From DATLZU01 sp035573855 (GTDB taxonomy: Bacteria; Nitrospirota; Nitrospiria; Nitrospirales; Nitrospiraceae): DNA of 64,000 nt. The notes under the pieces were generated by a model. It was not told the origin of the DNA. It did no database searches and worked only from the letters and a program-made list of their open reading frames with translations. Shown in pieces: positions 1-7,348 of this stretch. Every line of letters starts with the position of its first letter. Positions within the stretch are counted from its first letter, which is position 1. Location of the stretch: the NCBI GenBank assembly GCA_035573855.1, contig DATLZU010000019.1:1-64000 (forward strand), read 5' to 3'. A program made the translations under genes and the position numbers.

Positions 1-37
1 GTTTGTCTAGTTTGTTTCGTGTCGCACGATGCGGTCG

Positions 38-628
38 CTACCCGCGGCCAGGACCGAGGCTCAGAATCTTCTCTTTGGCGATCCCTTGTCGCGCAAGCTT
101 GGCCTGGATTTTTTTGGCGTTCTCCAGATCGGCGATCAAGAGTGCATCAAATTCCCATTCATTCAGGAACTCGATCGGCCAGACCGGATATGATAAGAAC
201 GTGCGCGTGTCCCGTCCATCGACGAAACCCACCAGTGTCAGATTCATCTCCCGCAGGGAAAGGTAGGCCAGTTCGGCCAATTCACCGGTTCCACAAATCG
301 CTACCCGTTTCACCCCGGTCTGTGACAATCCGGCCAGCGTCGCTCTCAACTGATTCCGCATCTCCCGGTAATATGACAGGGAATACTGCATGTATTGGCA
401 CGTGAGGCGAGATTTTTCGGCGATCCCGCGAGGCGTCAGCAGATAGCGGATACGATGTTTGGGGATGGTGGTGAGTTTGATATACCCTTTGCGGGCCAGG
501 CGCTTGAGATAGAGATTGGTCAGGCCGAGGGCGACGCCCAGCTTTGTCGCCAGCGACCGCTGCGTCACTTCCGCGTCTCGCTCGACCTCGGTCAGCAAAA
601 CAAGGTCGCGTTGGCCTTGGATGTCCAT
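38..628 (-). CDS. Winged-helix regulator with a Rossmann-like sensor half
   Basis: Probable DNA-binding regulator of the adjoining polysaccharide genes, 196 residues from the ATG at 628. Residues about 5-60 read as a winged helix (TQRSLATKLGV, then GLTNLYLKRL and the wing GYIKL). Residues about 105-195 resemble a Rossmann nucleotide- or sugar-binding half (VAICGTGELAELAY, then GFVDGRD), as in PglD-type N-terminal or CoA-binding domains. The frame stays open upstream to 823, but that extension is Arg-rich and unlike protein and contains a good promoter, so the internal ATG is preferred. The gene is divergent from a GT2 gene, and two palindromes lie over its promoter, suggesting autoregulation. 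The ligand is unknown. Confidence 0.75.
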   Translation of the reverse strand: MDIQGQRDLVLLTEVERDAEVTQRSLATKLGVALGLTNLYLKRLARKGYIKLTTIPKHRIRYLLTPRGIAEKSRLTCQYMQYSLSYYREMRNQLRATLAGLSQTGVKRVAICGTGELAELAYLSLREMNLTLVGFVDGRDTRTFLSYPVWPIEFLNEWEFDALLIADLENAKKIQAKLARQGIAKEKILSLGPGRG

Positions 629-652
629 ACCGTGACGGACGGGTGAAGGAAA

Positions 653-671
653 GTGTTCAGGATTTGAACAC
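653..671. promoter_or_regulatory. Inverted repeat over the -10 box (candidate operator)
   Basis: GTGTTCA and TGAACAC, 7-bp arms separated by 5 nt, centred on the -10 hexamer and start point of the regulator promoter. A protein bound here would block that promoter. Which protein binds is inferred from position only. Confidence 0.45.
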
Positions 672-690
672 AAGCGGACATGTCCGTCAA
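662..690 (-). promoter_or_regulatory. Sigma70-type promoter of the winged-helix regulator
   Basis: Read on the minus strand: TTGACG (690-685), 17-bp spacer, TCAAAT (667-662). The expected start of transcription is near 655, leaving a leader of about 27 nt before the ATG at 628. Both hexamers overlap or adjoin palindromes. Confidence 0.5.
675..686. promoter_or_regulatory. 12-bp perfect palindrome in the promoter spacer (candidate operator)
   Basis: CGGACATGTCCG is a perfect palindrome lying between the -35 and -10 boxes of the regulator promoter. Together with the inverted repeat at 653-671 it makes this divergent region look like a control site for the winged-helix protein. Confidence 0.45.
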
Positions 691-715
691 GGAGAAAATT
701 GCGCCGGCGCCGGGA

Positions 716-743
716 TTGACAGCGTTTCCTTCGGTTTGATAGA
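716..743 (+). promoter_or_regulatory. Candidate promoter of the divergent GT2 gene
   Basis: A consensus -35 TTGACA (716-721) is followed after 16 bp by the weak -10 GATAGA (738-743). It faces the glycosyltransferase starting at 854. The weak -10 box keeps confidence moderate. Confidence 0.4.
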
Positions 744-853
744 TGCGCCATGTGCTGGGCTCGCGCGACAGGCTGGACCTGCCGGAGTCGCATTGCGCTT
801 CCCGTATCGCGCTCGTCGCGCACCGCATCATTCGCTCTTTATGAGGAGAATTG

Positions 854-1732
854 ATGCCTCGTATCAGCGTCGTCATCCCCGCATACAACGGCGTGTCCCG
901 CTATCTGGAACAGGCGATCCGAAGCGTGCTGGCCCAGACGGTCAAAGACTTCGAGCTCATCGTCGTCGATGACGCCTCCACCGACGACACGGCCCGGCTG
1001 GTGCTCCGGTTTCCGAGCGCCCGGTATTACAAGCGGCCGACGAACGGAGGCCAGGCCGTAGCCCGCAACGACGGCGCGCGGCTGGCCAAGGGGGAGTTCC
1101 TGGCGTTTCTCGACCAGGATGATCTCTGGGAGCCGACGTTTCTCGAGGAAACCTCAGCCGTGCTGAACGCCCATCCCGAGACGGCCCTCGTGCATTGCGA
1201 CGGCTATCAGGTCAACGAACGGAACGAGATCTTGGAATACGACGCCGCAATGAAACACGCGAACAGCATCACCCAGATGCTGCGGGGCGGCCATGATATG
1301 GCGACATCAGGTTCGTTGTTCCGCAAAAGCTGTTTCGACGCGGTCGACGGCTATGACGAGTCCCTTCCCGTGTGGGAGGACATCGATCTGGCGATCCGGC
1401 TATATCAGCGCTTTCGCATCGTACACCTGCCCAAGCCGCTGTACCGGCATCGCCTGTACGGACGCAATGCGTCGCGGGACATTCCGTCGGAACGAGCCTT
1501 GCTCGGCCGGCGGTATTTCCTCGAAAAGCACGGCCCGGCGTGTCGGCCCGGCACACCCGAAGCCCGCGCGCTCGCCCGAGACTGGGCGCAATACTATAGC
1601 GACCTGGGAAAAGCCCTTCTGCAAGCCGGCCAAACCAAGGAAGCTCGCCGCGCGCTGTGGCAGGCCGTTCGGCACGACCCGACCAACCATACAGTCTTCC
1701 TCAGGCTGCTGCGCTCGTTCTTTCAAGGGTAA
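854..1732 (+). CDS. GT2 glycosyltransferase with TPR-like tail
   Basis: Inverting-type family 2 glycosyltransferase, 292 residues, probably adding a sugar to a lipid-linked or LPS glycan at the inner membrane face. It starts with RISVVIPAYNG, carries the nucleotide-binding VVDDASTDD near residue 40 and the metal-site region LDQDDLWEP near residue 90. The last 50 residues look like a helical TPR-type repeat (AGQTKEARRALWQAVRHDP), shared with the GT2 proteins at 4050-4930 and 5540-6430. The ATG at 854 is chosen over the TTG at 851 because AGGAG ends 5 nt before it. It is the only plus-strand gene in the polysaccharide region. Donor and acceptor are unknown. Confidence 0.85.
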   Translation: MPRISVVIPAYNGVSRYLEQAIRSVLAQTVKDFELIVVDDASTDDTARLVLRFPSARYYKRPTNGGQAVARNDGARLAKGEFLAFLDQDDLWEPTFLEETSAVLNAHPETALVHCDGYQVNERNEILEYDAAMKHANSITQMLRGGHDMATSGSLFRKSCFDAVDGYDESLPVWEDIDLAIRLYQRFRIVHLPKPLYRHRLYGRNASRDIPSERALLGRRYFLEKHGPACRPGTPEARALARDWAQYYSDLGKALLQAGQTKEARRALWQAVRHDPTNHTVFLRLLRSFFQG

Positions 1733-1757
1733 CGGGGTCCGTGGCTTTCCCTCTACC

Positions 1758-2756
1758 TCATGACCCTGTATTCCGGTATCCCTCTCTTTTTACCGCATGC
1801 ACCGTGATCTCGGTCCCAGAGCCGAGATGGCCGGTGATAAGACAGAAGGGCTTTGCGATTAGCTTTTCGATCAACCGCCGAAATGGAAGCGTTCGGCCAA
1901 CTCGATGCCCCCACACCCGTTCCAAGCTGGCCATGAAAAAGAGCGAGCCTACGCCGGTGCGCACGCGTTCGACGTGGAAGCCGACTTGTTCGAGCATTCG
2001 GCTCAACGTCGCTTTCTCGAAGTGGTAGAGGTGTCGCGGCAGCTCCCAAGGAAACCACCACCGTCCGAACAGGCGAGCTTCCAGACTTCCCGCGTTAGGC
2101 AACGTGATGACAACCAGTCCGCCGGTGTCGAGGATTCGCCACGCCTCGTTCAGCACCGCGATGGGATCGAACATATGCTCCAATGAATGATTGAAGAGGA
2201 CGACATCGAACGCCCTATCGGGATACCCGGCCTGGTCGAGATGACCCAGGCGCACCCGATCGCCCAAGCGGTCCTGCGCGTAGGCGATTGCCACTTCGCT
2301 CGTGTCGACGCCGTGCACATCCCACCCCTGTTGCTGGAACATTGCCAGATTCGTTCCTGGCCCGCAGCCGACGTCGAGCAGGCGGCCCCGGCCGACCCAC
2401 GGCAGCATCTCCTTGCCGCGCAGCACCCGCAGCATCCGATCCGGCCACACAAGCCATTTCTGGATCCGTGGCGGCACGTGTGACGGAGTCGCCGGCGGAT
2501 ATCCGTAGTAGGCTTCCATCACCCAGCGCTTGACGCGGTTGACCTTGCGCGGCGGCGGCGGCGGTTCAAAGTACGTCTGGGGGTAGAACTTGCCGATTTC
2601 CTCCGGGCTCGGCCGAGGATTCGTGTACAGGAGGCCGCACTCCTCGCAGCGCACGACCGCGAACTCGTCGTCGGCGATCCCATGGGTCACATCGCGCTGG
2701 CGAACGACTTCCCTGGCATGACGCGACCCGCACAAGCCGCACGCGACCGTTTCCAT
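1758..2756 (-). CDS. SAM-dependent methyltransferase with zinc-ribbon N-terminus
   Basis: Class I methyltransferase, 332 residues. The N-terminus has two CxxC pairs (CGLCG, then CEECG), which suggests a small zinc ribbon, as in methyltransferases of sugar and exopolysaccharide clusters. The SAM-binding motif LLDVGCGPGTNL lies near residue 128, followed by HGVDTS and the NHSLEH region. The start ATG is 2 nt after the stop of the SGNH gene with AGGGGA upstream, so the two genes are one unit. A role in methylating a surface sugar is likely from context; the substrate cannot be read from sequence. Confidence 0.8.
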   Translation of the reverse strand: METVACGLCGSRHAREVVRQRDVTHGIADDEFAVVRCEECGLLYTNPRPSPEEIGKFYPQTYFEPPPPPRKVNRVKRWVMEAYYGYPPATPSHVPPRIQKWLVWPDRMLRVLRGKEMLPWVGRGRLLDVGCGPGTNLAMFQQQGWDVHGVDTSEVAIAYAQDRLGDRVRLGHLDQAGYPDRAFDVVLFNHSLEHMFDPIAVLNEAWRILDTGGLVVITLPNAGSLEARLFGRWWFPWELPRHLYHFEKATLSRMLEQVGFHVERVRTGVGSLFFMASLERVWGHRVGRTLPFRRLIEKLIAKPFCLITGHLGSGTEITVHAVKREGYRNTGS

Positions 2757-2758
2757 CG

Positions 2759-3832
2759 TTATTCCCCTTTGATGCAGCCCGCCAAGCCCAGGACGTCCCG
2801 TGCAATCAGTTCGGCGATCGCCCGATGCCCGTAGTCGTTCGAATGCGTGTCATCCCGCCACCAGAACAGGTCGCCGGTCGCATCGAACACGCGCCGCGCT
2901 TCCTCCACAAGGGACGGCTTCGCATCCAGACAGCAAAGCTGCGCTAGCTCACAGGCGGCCAGTACGGCCTGGGCGAATCCTGAAGGCTCCGCCTCCCACT
3001 CCGCCGAAGGACGCTGCGCCAGCAGCCAGCGGTAGATTTCGCCTTTCGTCGGGAGGATCAGCACCGTGACCGGCACGCCACGCTCGCCGGCGAGCGCCCG
3101 CATCGCAACGAATGTCCGTTCCAGCTTTGGAAAATTCGGATGGCGTTCCACGTCTGAACGCGACCGCAGCCCCCAAGCCTCATGCGATGACAGAAACAGC
3201 ACCGCTCGCCCGTCCGGCAACCGGCGCACGACCACACCCTCCGTTCGCCCGCCCCACCGCGCCCGCCACCCTTCCATCAATTGGTTCAGCGGCGACCGGT
3301 TCCGAAACGTGCAATACCGAACGATCCACTCGCCCACTTGGTTTCGCCACGGCAGCACCGACAGATCCCACACTTCCCCTCCCGCGTCGTCCAAATCATT
3401 GCCCGTATAGAAGGTCCAGACCATTTTCACCTGCGGCGACAAGCCCAGCCGCGGGCTTTCGAGCACGAAATCGAGATACTGGTTGTACGGGCCGCCCGGG
3501 TAGAACAGGTTGTACACGAGCCGGCCGTACCTGGTTTCCAGCAGGCGCGCGAAGATGTTGTCCTGCGTGGTGCCCCAGCCGGCCCCGAAGGAATCCCCCA
3601 GCACAAGCAGATCTATTTGCGGCGGGATGCGTTCGTTGCGGAAGCCGGCCTGGTCCGTGACAAACCGGATGCGGCGCGGCTCCCGCAAAGTCGGATCGCC
3701 GGCGATGGTGGCCAGATCCCCGTACAACTCGTCCTCCAAATCGAGACGTGCATCCCATCGCCCGAGGATCGGCAGGCGCGGCAGCTTGTGGGCGGAGACG
3801 TTCATCGGGGTGTAGCTGAGCCGGCGCTCCAT
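2759..3832 (-). CDS. SGNH/GDSL-type acylhydrolase or acyltransferase
   Basis: 357-residue SGNH-fold protein. Block I is GDSFGAGWG near residue 85, a block III-like TGND lies near 155, and the C-terminal catalytic block is DDTHSNDYGH (Asp and His). The family includes AlgX/AlgJ-like O-acetyltransferases of polysaccharides, so acylation or deacylation of the local glycan is a reasonable inference. No clear signal peptide is seen, but the upstream overlapping gene encodes a small membrane protein that could tether it. The ATG at 3832 shares one base with the upstream stop (TGATG), which decides the start over an ATG 15 nt earlier. Confidence 0.75.
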   Translation of the reverse strand: MERRLSYTPMNVSAHKLPRLPILGRWDARLDLEDELYGDLATIAGDPTLREPRRIRFVTDQAGFRNERIPPQIDLLVLGDSFGAGWGTTQDNIFARLLETRYGRLVYNLFYPGGPYNQYLDFVLESPRLGLSPQVKMVWTFYTGNDLDDAGGEVWDLSVLPWRNQVGEWIVRYCTFRNRSPLNQLMEGWRARWGGRTEGVVVRRLPDGRAVLFLSSHEAWGLRSRSDVERHPNFPKLERTFVAMRALAGERGVPVTVLILPTKGEIYRWLLAQRPSAEWEAEPSGFAQAVLAACELAQLCCLDAKPSLVEEARRVFDATGDLFWWRDDTHSNDYGHRAIAELIARDVLGLAGCIKGE

Positions 3833-4053
3833 CACCGGGCGAAGCACAGATCAAGTCCGGACACCACCAGGCACACGGCTGTGAGCGCCACCAACAGATT
3901 CTCGAGCCGCGCGGCCCTGGCCGGAAGGAGCAGGAACAGCCCGACGGGGAGCAACACGAGGACCTCGATCCAGCCGTTTTTCAGGACGCCTTCGGCGTAG
4001 AGGGAGCCCGTGGAGGCGGCCGCGAGCAGGGTGAGCCCCAGCCTGCGTCTCAT
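3832..4053 (-). CDS. Small two-helix membrane protein
   Basis: 73 residues, no family recognised. After a basic start (MRRRLGLTLLAAAS) there is a short hydrophobic stretch, then a strong pair of hydrophobic segments around IEVLVLLPVGLFLLLP and LVALTAVCLVVSGL with RAARLE between. The ATG at 4053 overlaps the stop of the preceding glycosyltransferase by ATGA, and its own stop overlaps the SGNH start by TGATG, so it is translationally coupled on both sides. It may anchor or partner the SGNH enzyme; this is inferred only from position. Confidence 0.65.
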   Translation of the reverse strand: MRRRLGLTLLAAASTGSLYAEGVLKNGWIEVLVLLPVGLFLLLPARAARLENLLVALTAVCLVVSGLDLCFAR

Positions 4054-4930
4054 ACGTACGATCGCACCAGCCTCGACAGACACCGCCAGGCGGTGTTCCA
4101 ACTACGGGCTTCCTTGATACTGAGCGCCAGCCCCTGAACGAGGCAGGACCGGCCTTGCGTTCTCTCTCCCATACCAACCAACTGCTTGCCCCGATCGGCC
4201 AGATAGGACGCCTGTTCCCGCAACAAATAGCGACGCTTGACCGGATTGTTCCCCACCCGTTCGAGCAACGTTTCGATCAGCAGCGGCCGATGGCTGAGCG
4301 CGATCTGCGCCGGTTTGATTTCCCGGTTGCGGTGATAGGTTAGCGGTTCCGGAATGCTCGCGATCTCGTAGCGGGCGGCGATTCTGGTCCACAGCTCGTG
4401 GTCGTCCAGGCCAGCCGAGTTGAACCGTTCGTCGAATCCTCCCACTGCCTCCAGGACCGACCGCCGGATCATCGCCGCCGACGGCGTCGGCACGTAGCCC
4501 CGCACAAAGAGACGGGCAAACGTTTCGGAAGTGTTTACCTGGCACCGATGACGCCCATCGGCTTGCCATGGCGGTCCATATGCGCCACATCGGTGATCAC
4601 CATGCCGACCTGGTGGTGCCCATCGAGCACCGCAACTTGTTTTTCCAGCTTCGTCGGATGCCAGAGATCATCGTGATCGAGAAGCGCAATGTACTCGCCT
4701 GCCGATTCGGCGATCCCTCGATTCCGCGCGCGGGCCACTCCGCTGTTCTCCTGGCGCACGTGCCGAATACGGTCTCCGAATTCCCTCACAATCGCTCCCG
4801 ATCCGTCTGTGGACCCGTCATCGACGATGATGATGTCATAGTCCTTCCAGGTCTGGGCCAGCACCGTTTCGATGGTCTCCCGGATCACGTCATGGGCGTT
4901 ATACACCGGAATGACCACGTTGACTTTCAC
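4050..4930 (-). pseudogene. GT2 glycosyltransferase split by a frameshift
   Basis: Two pieces of one family 2 glycosyltransferase lie in different frames. The first (4930-4535, 131 residues) begins MKVNVVIPVYNAHDV, has IIIVDDGSTDGS and LLDHDDLWHP, and ends at a TAA after GVIGAR. The second continues from about 4545 to 4050 with the usual VRGYVPTPSAAMIRR and GGFDERF region and a TPR-like tail. Joining them with a -1 shift at the GCCAGGTAAACA junction (about 4535-4545) restores a normal 290-residue protein. No slippery heptamer is present, so a one-base deletion or sequence error is the simplest explanation. Its 3' end still overlaps the next gene by ATGA. Confidence 0.8.
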
Positions 4931-5048
4931 AGAGTTCCTCTAGCGAGAACCAGCTCAGAATTATAGCGACCAGCTGGCAGCTTTACTTCCACATCCCCTT
5001 TTCACTAACAAGGAGAGCGTTTTGGTGCCGCCTTTGGAAATGGATCCG

Positions 5049-5540
5049 TCACGCTTTCACCGCTTCCAGCACCACCGTCATTTCCTCGCACACATTCCAC
5101 AGATAGCGGCGGCAGCGTTTTTGAAAGTATTCCGGCAGAAACTTGAACGGCTTCCGCATGTGGTACTCGATGGAGATCGTTCGAAAGTTGGTTTTCAACC
5201 CGTAGTAGTTGGGAGACTTGAAATACTCGAAACTCTCTTCGGTCATGAAACGGACATGGGTGGGATCGACGAACGCCTTGCGCGACGCATAGTACGGCGT
5301 TTTGATGTAAACCCTGGCGCCCGGCGCGCAGATTCGATACAGCTCCTCCATAAAGGTGATCAGATCGCGCATGTGTTCGATCGAGTGGATGGAATAGGCG
5401 CCGGCCACGCTGCTGTCCCGAAACGGCAGACCATGTTCAAAGTCGCAGACGACATCCACGCCCGGAAGCCGTCGTCGATCGACGCCGATCGTGCCGGGTT
5501 GTTTGTGCGCCCCGCAGCCGATGTCGAGGATCACATCCAT
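5049..5540 (-). CDS. Small class I SAM methyltransferase
   Basis: 163 residues, shorter than most. It starts almost directly at the SAM-binding loop (VILDIGCGAHKQPG), then has VDVVCDFEHGLPF and SIHSIEHMRDL, the pattern of Methyltransf_11-type proteins acting in glycan clusters. The ATG at 5540 shares one base with the upstream GT2 stop (TGATG); a GTG 3 nt earlier is an alternative. It follows the GT2 gene in one unit, so it probably methylates a sugar in the same glycan. The substrate is unknown. Confidence 0.75.
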   Translation of the reverse strand: MDVILDIGCGAHKQPGTIGVDRRRLPGVDVVCDFEHGLPFRDSSVAGAYSIHSIEHMRDLITFMEELYRICAPGARVYIKTPYYASRKAFVDPTHVRFMTEESFEYFKSPNYYGLKTNFRTISIEYHMRKPFKFLPEYFQKRCRRYLWNVCEEMTVVLEAVKA

Positions 5541-6430
5541 CACACGAAGGTGCGCAACAGGCGAGAATACGCTCTGAATCGGAACGGAGCCTTTCGAACG
5601 GCGTTCGTGTAGCAGCGACGCGCTTCGGAAAGGTTCCCCAACTGTTCAGCGAATCCGCCGCATAGCAAGTAATAGTTCGCCCATTCCCGGTCCAATGCCG
5701 TGCGCTGCTCCCGGGTCAGCGGCCGTATCTGCTCAAGCCGGAGCAGAAATCGTTCGCGGCTGTTCAGCACCTTTTGCCTATGGGTACTCACGTCGAACGC
5801 CCTCTCGCGGTAGCCGTGGCCCCGCTGAAGCTTGCGCACCAGCACGCGGTCGACGCACTCGAATTCGGTCGCGCGATAGAGGCGGATCGTGAGATCCGAG
5901 TCTTCCGATCCGTACAGCTCGGGGTCCAACGCCCCGACCTTGTCCAGGACGCTTTTGCGGATCAGCAACGTGGAGGGCAGGGCCGTATGCCCTCCGGCGA
6001 AGGCCCGGACCAAAGGCTCCCGGCTGTGACGGGCCCGCACCCGCTCTTCCACGGTGCCGTCTTCATAGACGACCTCGTAATCCGTATGGACCACGCCCAC
6101 CCGCGGTCTCGCCCGAAGAACGACCAGTTGCGCTTCCAGCTTGTCCGGCAACCAGATGTCGTCGCAGTCCAAGAGCGCAATGAATTCGCCCTTCGCCGCC
6201 TGAATGCCGTCATTGCGGGATCGGGCCGGCCCGCCGTGATCCCGTTGAAACCACGCAATGCCATCGGTTCGTTCGAGCCGCCGCAGCACCTCCTGCGTGC
6301 CGTCCGTGGATCCATCGTCCACCACCAGAATTTCCACATCCTTCATCGTCTGCGCCCGTACGCTCGCCACCGCCTTGGCCACGAACGGCGCCCCGTTGAA
6401 GACCGGAATGACCACGCTGACAAGCGGCAT
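5540..6430 (-). CDS. GT2 glycosyltransferase with TPR-like tail
   Basis: 296 residues: LVSVVIPVFNGAPF at the start, ILVVDDGSTDGTQE near 40, LLDCDDIWLPDK near 90, and TLLIRKSVLDKVG in the acceptor half, ending in helices of the NLSEARRCYTNAV type. It is a paralogue of the proteins at 854-1732 and 4050-4930. The start ATG overlaps the stop of the HepT-like gene by one base (TGATG), so a toxin-antitoxin pair and a glycosyltransferase share one transcript. Specificity is unknown. Confidence 0.85.
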   Translation of the reverse strand: MPLVSVVIPVFNGAPFVAKAVASVRAQTMKDVEILVVDDGSTDGTQEVLRRLERTDGIAWFQRDHGGPARSRNDGIQAAKGEFIALLDCDDIWLPDKLEAQLVVLRARPRVGVVHTDYEVVYEDGTVEERVRARHSREPLVRAFAGGHTALPSTLLIRKSVLDKVGALDPELYGSEDSDLTIRLYRATEFECVDRVLVRKLQRGHGYRERAFDVSTHRQKVLNSRERFLLRLEQIRPLTREQRTALDREWANYYLLCGGFAEQLGNLSEARRCYTNAVRKAPFRFRAYSRLLRTFV

Positions 6431-6972
6431 CAGATCCTCTCCGTGTCTTTTGGCTCCGGCTTGCCCCTGGCTCTCGTTTCGCTCTCCTGCGTATCCAACC
6501 CCGGCGAGATCGCCGACTCTTCCAAAGCCAGCAGAAACCGATCGAGGTCCCCTCGATAGAGGTCTTTCAATTTCAGCGCATCGTCGAGAACGAGCCTGAC
6601 CTTTCTCTCGTCAAGCTCAAAGGAATACGCATGCCGAAAAAAATAACGGAAGGCTCGTAGGTTGTCGAGAAGACGGTAGCTTTCCGGCGAAAGCAAAGCC
6701 GGTCGAACCCCTTCGATCGCGACGGTGAGCCGTCGCAAGAGTTCGATATGATAGCGTCTCTTCTCATCAATCTGGTTCTCGAACGTACCGGCGATGACTT
6801 CAAACAAATCTTCAAAGGCGCAATACAAGTTGTGCAGTTGATAGCCGAGGCTTTCCAATTCAGCCTGGCCTCCACTCCGCCGCCGCTCCTCGATCTTGTT
6901 GTAAATCGCCTCAATCTGACGCATCTGGGCGGTCAGCTCCGCCCGAAGGAGCGCTAGCTTCGCCTTGTCCAT
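6430..6972 (-). CDS. hepT: HepT-like ribonuclease/toxin of an MNT-HEPN pair
   Basis: 180 residues, mostly helical. The HEPN catalytic signature R-x4-H-x-Y is visible as RYFFRHAY near residue 115. Proteins of this family are RNases inactivated by tri-AMPylation of the motif Tyr by the cognate MntA nucleotidyltransferase. The ATG at 6972 follows GGAAGGA and lies 19 nt inside the end of the MntA-like gene, the usual overlap in such modules. A longer reading frame to 7062 is Gly/Arg-rich and unlikely. The pair may act in plasmid or phage defence or may be domesticated in this locus. Confidence 0.75.
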   Translation of the reverse strand: MDKAKLALLRAELTAQMRQIEAIYNKIEERRRSGGQAELESLGYQLHNLYCAFEDLFEVIAGTFENQIDEKRRYHIELLRRLTVAIEGVRPALLSPESYRLLDNLRAFRYFFRHAYSFELDERKVRLVLDDALKLKDLYRGDLDRFLLALEESAISPGLDTQESETRARGKPEPKDTERI

Positions 6973-7310
6973 CGGAGTCCTTCCTTCCTGATCTTGTCCG
7001 CCAAACGGTGACCCTCGAGTTGGATCACATCCACCTCCCGGCCGAGCTCCCGCGAAAGCCATGCCATAGTCGGGAAGAAGTCTTCATCTTGAAGCCCCAC
7101 GAACGCCACATCGACATCCGAATCGTCTTGGAACCGCTTGCTGTTGAGTACCGACCCAAACACATAGGCCTCTTCGAACTGGATGCGCGCGGCCAGCCGA
7201 GGCAAGAGTTCCCACATTTGTTTCAGCAGCGCCTCCCGCTGCGCTTCTCGCCTTATCCAACGAGCGCGCTGCACCGCATTGAGAAGGTCACAGGAGAAGG
7301 TTCGTACCAT
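6954..7310 (-). CDS. mntA: MntA-like nucleotidyltransferase antitoxin
   Basis: 118 residues with a minimal nucleotidyltransferase domain: FGSVLNSKRFQDDSDVDVAF holds the GS and D-x-D metal-binding residues (GSx10DVD), and a further acidic residue appears in REVDVIQLE. Known MntA proteins AMPylate and silence their HepT partner, which here is the overlapping downstream gene. The N-terminus MVRTFSCDLLNAVQRARWIRR is longer than the core domain. The ATG at 7310 is preferred over upstream starts, whose translation is Gly-rich and overlaps a pyrimidine-rich spacer. Confidence 0.75.
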   Translation of the reverse strand: MVRTFSCDLLNAVQRARWIRREAQREALLKQMWELLPRLAARIQFEEAYVFGSVLNSKRFQDDSDVDVAFVGLQDEDFFPTMAWLSRELGREVDVIQLEGHRLADKIRKEGLRWTRRS

Positions 7311-7348
7311 CGGTGTGACTCCCTTGTCCCGTTGTCCCCTCTCGCTCC

